64,000 bases of DNA, taken from assembly GCA_963849115.1 (NCBI GenBank), contig CAWKGK010000007.1:113282-177281 (forward strand). Direction: 5' to 3'. Under the pieces are notes generated by a model. It made no database searches. It had not been told where the DNA came from and was given only the letters and a program-made list of their open reading frames with translations. Below are positions 17,410 to 23,892 of this stretch, one piece after another (positions within the stretch are counted from its first letter, which is position 1; each line of letters begins with the position of its first letter). This DNA comes from JACDAL01 sp963849115. Its GTDB lineage: Bacteria > Actinomycetota > CADDZG01 > WHSQ01. A program made the position numbers and the translations under genes.

Positions 17410-18360
17410 ATGACGCCAAAGAGGACTCATGTCGAGGTCGAGCCGCGCGACTACAGCTACGTGTTCAACCCCTATCGGGAGCCGATCGCTGAGGTCAATC
17501 CAGGCGACAAGGTGGTCATTCATTGCAACGACGCCTTCGAGAGCCGCATCCAGTCGGAGAACGACATCCCCAGCGAAGCATTGGCCACCGCCAAGTTCCT
17601 CAATCCTCAGACGGGCCCCATCTACATATCGGGTGCGAAGCCGGGCGACACCCTCGTGGTCCACCTCCAGGAGATCGAAGCTACGCGAGACTTTGCCGTG
17701 AGCTGTCTCATCCCCTACTTCGGTGGGCTCACCTCGACCATCTTCACGCGGACGCTTCAGGACCCTTTGCCGGAGAAGGTATGGGTATGGCGGTTGCGCG
17801 ACGGCAGGCTGCGCAACGACAGACTCGGTGTCGAGATCCCCTGGCAACCCTTCATGGGTACGCTGGCGGTGGCGCCCGACCTGGAAGCGATCACCGCTCT
17901 TGCACCAGGCCCCTTCGGAGGGAACATGGACGTTCCCGACGTCAAGCCTGGCAACACCGTCTACCTGCCTGTGTGGAACGAGGGCGGACTCTTCTACACC
18001 GGAGATACGCATGCGAATCAGGGGGAAGGCGAGCTGTGTGGAGTGGGCCTCGAGATCACCTCCAAGGTGACCGTCGAATTCGAGGTGATCAAGGATCGAG
18101 CGATCGAGTGGCCACGCATCGAGTCGCCCGAGAGGATCATGACCGTGGGGAGCGCCCGTCCGATGGAGGACGCCGCTCGCATCGCATATGCGGAGCTAGT
18201 TATGTGGCTCGAAGCCGACTACGGCTATGAGCGCTGGGACGCCTACCAGCTCCTGACGCAGATGGGAAGCCTGTACGTCGGCAACATGGTCGACACGACC
18301 TATTCGCTGGTGGCCGGAGTCGCCAAGGAGTATCTACACCACCTCGCGACGGGTCGATGA
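17410..18360 (+). CDS. Acetamidase/formamidase family protein
   Basis: A 316-residue enzyme of the FmdA/AmdA family, with AAAGGAGAGAG right before the ATG. The family signature FYTGDTHANQGEGELCGVGLE, which holds metal-binding and catalytic acidic/His residues, is intact at about residues 196-216. GGNMDVPDVKPGNTVYLPV and GAKPGDTLVVHL are also typical. Members hydrolyse formamide, acetamide or related small amides. Its place between a LamG protein and a beta-helix protein is odd: it may be an unrelated insertion, or it may act on an N-acyl or amide group of the polymer. No signal peptide is seen, so it acts in the cytoplasm. Confidence 0.9.
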   Translation: MTPKRTHVEVEPRDYSYVFNPYREPIAEVNPGDKVVIHCNDAFESRIQSENDIPSEALATAKFLNPQTGPIYISGAKPGDTLVVHLQEIEATRDFAVSCLIPYFGGLTSTIFTRTLQDPLPEKVWVWRLRDGRLRNDRLGVEIPWQPFMGTLAVAPDLEAITALAPGPFGGNMDVPDVKPGNTVYLPVWNEGGLFYTGDTHANQGEGELCGVGLEITSKVTVEFEVIKDRAIEWPRIESPERIMTVGSARPMEDAARIAYAELVMWLEADYGYERWDAYQLLTQMGSLYVGNMVDTTYSLVAGVAKEYLHHLATGR

Positions 18361-18380
18361 ATGTTTCGAGGGGAAATTAT

Positions 18381-18413
18381 CAACAACCGCCCCGCTCACC
18401 GGGGCTACTGTTG
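18381..18413. terminator. Hairpin between convergent genes
   Basis: CAACA...CGCCCCG and CGGGGC...TGTTG pair around a short CTCA loop, between the stops of the amidase (+) and beta-helix (-) genes. It could terminate both strands. The T-run is weak. Confidence 0.45.
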
Positions 18414-18432
18414 AAGAGATGGGACGGGGCCC

Positions 18433-19434
18433 CTACCGGTTCGCCTCGCACACTACCGAGGCCCCGCACCCCTCGAGCTCGTCCCCGTTCAGGTCGTTGT
18501 CCTGTACCACGATGTCGTGGGAGTTCCCCCTGGGCGTGTCGTTGATGACTATGCCCGCGGCCTGATTATCGTCCAAGAAGTTGCCCACAATCCGAGCGTT
18601 GCTGGAGGCGATGATTCCGATCCCGCCATGGCCGCCGGGAGGATCCGACGTGTTGTTGCCATAGATCCTGTTGCCCTCGATTATGGCGCCGTCATCTGAG
18701 ACCTCGTAGCGAATCCCGCTGCGGGAGTTGTCGTAGATCTCGCTGTCGTAGACCTCGAATCCGCCTCCGCAGCCGGAATCGCACCACACTCCGTTGCCGG
18801 TGTTCGAGTAGATCTGTGTGTCTCTGATCGTGAAGCCCGACCCACCCTTGATTCCCCCCGCGCAACAGCCGAGAAATCCGCGGGAGCCGTTGTTGTCGAG
18901 CACCGAGTCGATCACAACCAACCCCTGATCAGAGCCGCCGATACCGTGGTTCTCGTTGTCGTGCAGGCGCACGGACTCGACCCGGTTGTTGAGCCCACCG
19001 CGGAAGCCGCTGCCGCACATCGGTCTGCAGACGACCCGCCCCCGGCCCCCTGATATGTCGAGCCCATAGAGAAACACATCGTCGGCGCCCTGAGCATCGA
19101 GAATGATCTTGGCACCGGTGCCTTCGAGAAAGGTCTGATCCATTCCCTCGCCCATGATGCGATCCCCGTCCTGTAGGTCGATGTCGTTGGGCACCTCGTA
19201 GGTACCGGCTGCCAGGCACAAAGTGAGGCCCTCGTCGCGCTCGGTCTCGATCACTGTTGCAAGGTCATCGCCCGGCGACAGACGCATGCCCTTGCAGACA
19301 CGCTCCTTTTCGCCGCCTGGAAGCGACTCTTCGATGGCCGGGGGCAGTTCATCTCTGATCTCCGAGGGCAAGAAGAGGATGCCGGCCCCTGCGAGAACGA
19401 GGATGAGCACCATGACCAACAAGGCTTTCCTCAT
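18433..19434 (-). CDS. Membrane-anchored or secreted right-handed beta-helix protein (paralogue)
   Basis: A 333-residue protein. Residues 3-24 (KALLVMVLILVLAGAGILFL) are a signal anchor or signal peptide. From CKGMRLSPGDDL onward it aligns along its length with the beta-helix part of the malectin protein at 14329: CKG start, TLCLAAGTYE versus TFCIAAGNYE, AGGIKGGSGFTI versus TGGIKTGSSSGYTI, GNGVWCDSGC versus GPGIWCDASC. It lacks the malectin and proline-linker parts. The many cysteines (CRPMC, GCCAGG, CDSGC) suggest an extracellular disulfide-bonded helix. Lyase, epimerase or structural roles are all possible. Confidence 0.82.
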   Translation of the reverse strand: MRKALLVMVLILVLAGAGILFLPSEIRDELPPAIEESLPGGEKERVCKGMRLSPGDDLATVIETERDEGLTLCLAAGTYEVPNDIDLQDGDRIMGEGMDQTFLEGTGAKIILDAQGADDVFLYGLDISGGRGRVVCRPMCGSGFRGGLNNRVESVRLHDNENHGIGGSDQGLVVIDSVLDNNGSRGFLGCCAGGIKGGSGFTIRDTQIYSNTGNGVWCDSGCGGGFEVYDSEIYDNSRSGIRYEVSDDGAIIEGNRIYGNNTSDPPGGHGGIGIIASSNARIVGNFLDDNQAAGIVINDTPRGNSHDIVVQDNDLNGDELEGCGASVVCEANR

Positions 19435-19508
19435 GTCAGATCACATCTCGACCGCCGCCCGCAGCCTAGGATGTCGGTCATGATCGTGAAGCTTCCTTGG
19501 AGCATGTC

Positions 19509-20661
19509 GTGAGGATCCTGATCGCCCATTGCTTCTACCGGCTGCCCGGCGGGGAGGACCGCTACGTCGAGCAGCAGATGGACGTTCTCGGCTCCCGACA
19601 CACCGTCGACCTGCTGGCTCGACGCAACGAGGACCTCGGCGGGAATCTCGACACCGCGCGGCGCATGGTGGGATCCATCAAGGAGACGCGCGCGGTCGAA
19701 GACACCATCGCTCGTTTCGAGCCCGATGTCATTCACCTGCACAACTCCTATCCCTCTCTGGGGCCGGCGGTGCAAGTTGCGGCGCAGCGCCGTCATGTAC
19801 CGCTGGTGATGACCGTGCACAACTTCCGACTGCGCTGCCCCAACGGGTATATGTTCACCGAAGGAAAGCCCTGTTACAGGTGCGAGGGTGGTCTCTATCA
19901 CAACGCACTGCTGCATAACTGCTTTCCGTCTCGAGGTCAAGCCGCGACCTACGCGACCGCTCTGTGGCTGCACCGCTTCGTCCTTCGAGTGCAGGACAAG
20001 GTCACCCTGTTTCTTACCCCCAGCCGCTATGTCTCCGAGCGCGTTCTGTCGTGGGGCTTCGATTCCGAGCAAGTAAAGGTCGTGCGCAACTTCACCGACA
20101 TCCCGCCTCACGCCGGGAGCCCAGGAAGCTACGGCATTTACGTCGGCCGGCTGTCGAGCGAAAAAGGGCTCGACGTCATGCTGCGAGCGCTGGCGCGCGC
20201 AGGAGACCCGCCCTTTCGCATTGTTGGCGACGGCACCGTGAGGGAGGCGCTCGAAGCGCTTGCTCGGGAGCTCGGTCTCACAAACACCGTCTTTGCCGGC
20301 CGGGTGGCGCCTCGAGCGCGTGAGCGAGTTGCTGGAGGACGCCCGATACGCCGCGATGCCGTCGTTGTGGGACGAGGTCGCGGGCATCGCAGCTCTCGAG
20401 GCGATGGCGGTGGGTCGTCCGCTGCTGGTGACCGAGAAGGGAGGTCTCCCCGAGCTCATCGAGAACGGCGAGGGCTTGCTTGCCCGGGCCGGTGATGTCG
20501 AGGACACCGCTGCCAAAGTCAAGTCGCTGATGGAGGACGACGTGCGTTGGCACGAGATGAGCGAGCACGCGCTGGCGCGCGCCCAAGCAGAGTTCACGCC
20601 CGACGCACATGCATCCCAGCTCGAGCGTGCCTACGAACACGCGCTCGACCTCGGCGGCTGA
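19509..20661 (+). pseudogene. GT4 glycosyltransferase, frameshifted
   Basis: The N-terminal half (GTG 19509, MRILIAHCFYRLPGGEDRYVEQQ) and the C-terminal half (SELLEDARYAAMPSLWDEVAGIAALEAMAVGRPLLVTEKGG) are in different frames. Together they make one complete GT-B, family 4 transferase of about 383 residues with the usual donor-site motif (E-x7-E: EVAGIAALE). The span of 1153 bases is one more than a multiple of three, and the break lies near 20300-20320 (GGTGGCGCCTCGAGC), so one base is extra. No slippery run is there. It is either a genuine recent mutation or a sequence error. GGAG lies eight bases before the GTG. Confidence 0.85.
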
Positions 20662-20678
20662 TGTAAACAGGGAGGTGC

Positions 20679-21674
20679 TCAGAGCCGGGCGGGGACATCG
20701 TAGCCCAGACGCTCCATGGTCGGCGCAATCCGATCGAGGATGGGCGCTATCTCCGATGCCCGCTCGCGCCACTTGTCGGGCCGCGGTGGGCTGTTGGTCT
20801 GCACCGGGTGGGCGGTGAGGTTCGTGGCCATGGCGGTCACGCCCGCAGAGGGCGCGAGGCCGAGGGCCGCGAGCAAGCGTTCGCTGTGTATGACGGGCGC
20901 GGTGAGCAACTCTTCGAAGCTCAGCTCGATGACCCTTTCTTCGTCCAGCAGCGCAAGGTCGTTCAGCGCCGTCTCGTAGGAAGAGACGTACTGGAGCGCA
21001 GCGACCTCAGCGATCGAAGTGTGCGCCACGTCGCGCCACCCGGGCGGCAACAGGTAGCTCCAGAAGTTGCCCTGATACTCGTCAAGCGCGAGCGGCTCGG
21101 GCAACCGGTAAGAGATGCCGTGGCGCACCCTCCAGCCTTCGATCAAAGAGCTTACGGTGTCGAGGCCGGAGCGCTTCAACAGCACGTATCTTGCGCCCGG
21201 AAAGAGGGCATCGAGATAGGGGATCCGCAGACAGTTGCGCGGTGTCTTCTCCAGGAAACGCCCACCGCCGGTGGTCTCGCGAATGGCGCTGTAGATGTAG
21301 CGGCTCTCCCCCGGCTTGATGTCGGCCTCGGTCGCCCGGTCGGACGTCCATCCATAGCGCCGCGGGTGCTGATAGGTGTTCCAGAAGATGTGGCCCTCAC
21401 CCCGCACGGCGCCGAGGCTCTCGTGACGGCTCAACAATCTAAACAGCAGCGTGGTGCCCGAGCGAGGACAGCCGATGATGAAGATGGGATCTTGGGGGGG
21501 GTCATCCGTACCGCGAACCATCGTCATCGCCCGCAGGTAGGCACGCTGGCCGTGGAGCAGGCGGCGGCGGACGAAGATCTCCGCCTCGAGATAGAAGTCA
21601 TCTGCCACCACGCCCTCGGGTCGATGCGATGCCGACAGGTTTCGCCACACGCCCTTGATCTTCTTGAGAAGCAC
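20679..21674 (-). CDS. Sulfotransferase-fold protein (sulfotransferase_3-like)
   Basis: A 331-residue protein from a GTG that shares a base with the upstream gene's TAG (TAGTG) and has GGAGG seven bases upstream. The PAPS loop is PIFIIGCPRSGTTLLFRLLS (about 63-82). The 3'-phosphate strand ARYVLLKRSGLDTVSSLIEGW has Lys-Arg-Ser instead of the usual Arg-Asp-Pro. The FLEKTPRNCLRIPYLDALFP segment is typical of the sulfotransferase_3 group acting on carbohydrates. It is the last gene of the minus-strand run ATP-grasp, sulfotransferase, sulfotransferase. Confidence 0.87.
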   Translation of the reverse strand: MLLKKIKGVWRNLSASHRPEGVVADDFYLEAEIFVRRRLLHGQRAYLRAMTMVRGTDDPPQDPIFIIGCPRSGTTLLFRLLSRHESLGAVRGEGHIFWNTYQHPRRYGWTSDRATEADIKPGESRYIYSAIRETTGGGRFLEKTPRNCLRIPYLDALFPGARYVLLKRSGLDTVSSLIEGWRVRHGISYRLPEPLALDEYQGNFWSYLLPPGWRDVAHTSIAEVAALQYVSSYETALNDLALLDEERVIELSFEELLTAPVIHSERLLAALGLAPSAGVTAMATNLTAHPVQTNSPPRPDKWRERASEIAPILDRIAPTMERLGYDVPARL

Positions 21675-22633
21675 TAAGCCGCCTCCTCCGCGACGCGCCC
21701 CTGCGGGGGCCATAGTGAGTATCCGTAGCGCAGCAGCAGCGGCCACGTCAGCGCGGTAGTGGTAAGTCTGTCCTTGACATGCTGAGCACGCAGCCACTCA
21801 TCATCTATCCGCAGAGACACTGAGCCAGTCTCGAAACGGCTGGGATTGCCGGACACGCTGTGGTTGGGATGAAGTGTCGCAGTCTTGTCACCAACGAACG
21901 GGAACTCGCCGGGTTGCTCGCCGACCAGACGCACGATCTCCCCCAAAGTGCGGCGTGGATGAGCGACGAAATCCTCGTAGCGCACCAGCAGCGAACGCCT
22001 GGACGCATAGCGCCGGCGCACCGCCTCGGAATGGAGGTTGCGGCGCATCCACGCGAGGGCGTTCGATGCCGCGCCCTCTACACGCATGTCCTTATCCACC
22101 GTGTGCTTGGGGCGAGCGCGCGAGTACGCCACCGCGCACGCGTCGCGAACTAACTGCACGAAAAATGGAGTAATACCCGGCACGAGATGCATGCAGGCGG
22201 CATGGGGTGGCCGCTTTGAGGAGTCCACGATCACGCGGGCGCCGGTCTCCTCTGCAATAGCTGCGTAGACGCGCCCCAACACAGAAACGTAGGGGCCGAG
22301 CGCAGCCGAGCCTTCCTCAGTGGAGCGAACCTTTAGCAACCGGAGCGTGTTGGCCGCCGCTCCGGCCACCTCCTCCTGCCACTCGACCATTCGAGCGGGC
22401 TCGATGACGCCCTGCGTAGCAGAGAGGGCGCTTCCCATCACCTTCGACCACAGCGCGCAGGATGCCACCGGCTGCCCACAGCCGCAAGTGTGGCCCAACA
22501 CGAGCCCCCGCTTGAAGATGTTGAACAGCTCGCCGGCTGAGAAAAAACCGTCGAGCTCACCGAGGAGGTTGTCGAGGATCGTGCTGCCGCTGCGCCCCCG
22601 TCCGATTATCAGCAGCACCTTGGTGTCGGTCAC
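21674..22633 (-). CDS. Sulfotransferase-fold protein with N-terminal cysteine cluster (paralogue 2)
   Basis: A 319-residue protein. GTG 22633 is chosen for GAGGGGG upstream and because it matches the start of the paralogue at 13059. It has GRSGST in the PAPS loop and Cys50, Cys52, Cys59 (HTCGCGQPVASCALW) at the positions of the cysteines in the paralogue. VIVDSSKRPPHAACMHLVPGITPFF aligns with VVIDSSKRPSDAAFLRLLPGVTPYY. The 3'-phosphate motif is altered: LVRDACAVAYSRAR has Ala-Cys where the paralogue has Pro-Arg, which may weaken cofactor binding. It lies 11 bp after the ATP-grasp gene. Confidence 0.87.
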   Translation of the reverse strand: MTDTKVLLIIGRGRSGSTILDNLLGELDGFFSAGELFNIFKRGLVLGHTCGCGQPVASCALWSKVMGSALSATQGVIEPARMVEWQEEVAGAAANTLRLLKVRSTEEGSAALGPYVSVLGRVYAAIAEETGARVIVDSSKRPPHAACMHLVPGITPFFVQLVRDACAVAYSRARPKHTVDKDMRVEGAASNALAWMRRNLHSEAVRRRYASRRSLLVRYEDFVAHPRRTLGEIVRLVGEQPGEFPFVGDKTATLHPNHSVSGNPSRFETGSVSLRIDDEWLRAQHVKDRLTTTALTWPLLLRYGYSLWPPQGRVAEEAA

Positions 22634-22644
22634 CGGGTGCCCCC

Positions 22645-23769
22645 TCAGCTCAGCAGACGCTCGGCGCCATGAGCCACACCCGAGCCACGGCGTTCGTCCT
22701 CGCTCAAGTGCGTCCTCGCGGCCCCATAAAGCAGCCGCACGAACATCGGCCCGGGGTCGGTCAGCGACTCGGTGCTGTGGGCCGCACCCGTGCGGGGCCG
22801 CAGCGCCGACAGCACGCCAAGAGCCGTCACCCGGTGAGAACGCCACGCCTGGAGGACATGGCGGACGTCACCCTCGAGCCAGCGGTAGAAGTGCCCGGGC
22901 CTGGCTCGTAGCTCGGGGACTCGAACTCCCCTCAACAGGTCGCAGTAGATCGCAAGCAGATTGGCGCCGGCGGCCACCGCCAACGAATGGGAGGAGTGGA
23001 TCCGGAGGTTCAGATCGAAGAGGTGACCGCCAACGAGCTGTGCGCAGAAGATGCCGTCATAGCTTTCCAGCAGGCGCTCCATCGCGGCTTCCAGAACGGG
23101 GTCGGGCTCCGTGGTCACGGCCGCGCACGCCAGACCCGCCGGCCACGGCCACACTCTGAGCCAGCGCTCGTGGCAGGAGGCGACGAGACGCCCCTTCCAC
23201 ATGACCCCCGAAACCGCAGTGAGCTCGCCCTCGATCCAGGGCTGGACCATCACCGGGCCGGATACCGCGCGCACCCTGTCGAGGTCCTTTCCCGAGCCCG
23301 CCCTGAAGGCGGTGAAGGTTCGCACCAACGGCTTGACTGCAACTGGATAGTCGATGCTCGAAGCCTCGCTCAGAAGGTCGTCCACCGAAGCAAAGGTCCG
23401 GGACTTGGGGACCGTCAGACCCGCTCTCGAGGCCGCCTCCGCGAGGCCCTCCTTGTCACCCAGCTCGGCGATCAAAGGGAGATGGGAGCTCAACGCCATC
23501 AGCGAGGCCTCGCTGACCGGAAGAACGGTGACATAGGCGCCCGCGGCGGCGATCCGTGCCACCTCCGCAGGGTAGGCGGGATCGTTGACGCCGGGAATCG
23601 GGTGACGGGACCGGACATGGCGGGACACGGCCTGGCGTGAGGTCCCTTCGGATACGGTGACGTCGACCTCGTAACCGGCAGCATGCAGGGCACGCACTGC
23701 GGCGAGGCAGTCGCGGCTCCCGGCCGCGCCTCCGTCCGTGACGAGCACGGCCCCCTTGCGCTCCCCCAC
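22645..23769 (-). CDS. ATP-grasp enzyme
   Basis: A 374-residue protein from GTG 23769 with a strong GGGAGG site upstream. It begins with a Rossmann-like strand (GAVLVTDGGAAGSRDCLAAVRAL). Then follow the ATP-grasp lid and binding strands (GLTVPKSRTFASVDDL, IDYPVAVKPLVR with the nucleotide-binding Lys, VMVQPWIEGE) and a metal-site segment (HLFDLNLRIHSSHSLAVAAGAN). Layout and length match carboxylate-amine/thiol ligase-type ATP-grasp proteins found in polysaccharide loci, for example those adding amino acids or reshaping precursors. The substrate is unknown. It heads a three-gene run with two sulfotransferases. Confidence 0.8.
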   Translation of the reverse strand: MGERKGAVLVTDGGAAGSRDCLAAVRALHAAGYEVDVTVSEGTSRQAVSRHVRSRHPIPGVNDPAYPAEVARIAAAGAYVTVLPVSEASLMALSSHLPLIAELGDKEGLAEAASRAGLTVPKSRTFASVDDLLSEASSIDYPVAVKPLVRTFTAFRAGSGKDLDRVRAVSGPVMVQPWIEGELTAVSGVMWKGRLVASCHERWLRVWPWPAGLACAAVTTEPDPVLEAAMERLLESYDGIFCAQLVGGHLFDLNLRIHSSHSLAVAAGANLLAIYCDLLRGVRVPELRARPGHFYRWLEGDVRHVLQAWRSHRVTALGVLSALRPRTGAAHSTESLTDPGPMFVRLLYGAARTHLSEDERRGSGVAHGAERLLS

Positions 23770-23807
23770 GGCCCTCCCTAACCCGCTGGCGTCTGGATGG
23801 TTGACAG

Positions 23808-23864
23808 TAGACAGTCGCACATCGACCGCCGACTTGAGCGGCCGACGATAGACAGTCGCACATC
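23808..23864. repeat. Paired 16-bp direct repeat
   Basis: TAGACAGTCGCACATC occurs at 23808-23823 and again at 23849-23864, 41 bp apart (about four helical turns). It lies in the 123-bp gap upstream of the ATP-grasp gene and downstream of the fusion kinase gene. GACCGCCGACTTGAGCGGCC separates them. Same-face spacing fits a dimeric regulator site. Confidence 0.6.
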
Positions 23865-23892
23865 AAGCACCGTGCGCGAACCAGGTTGCATC

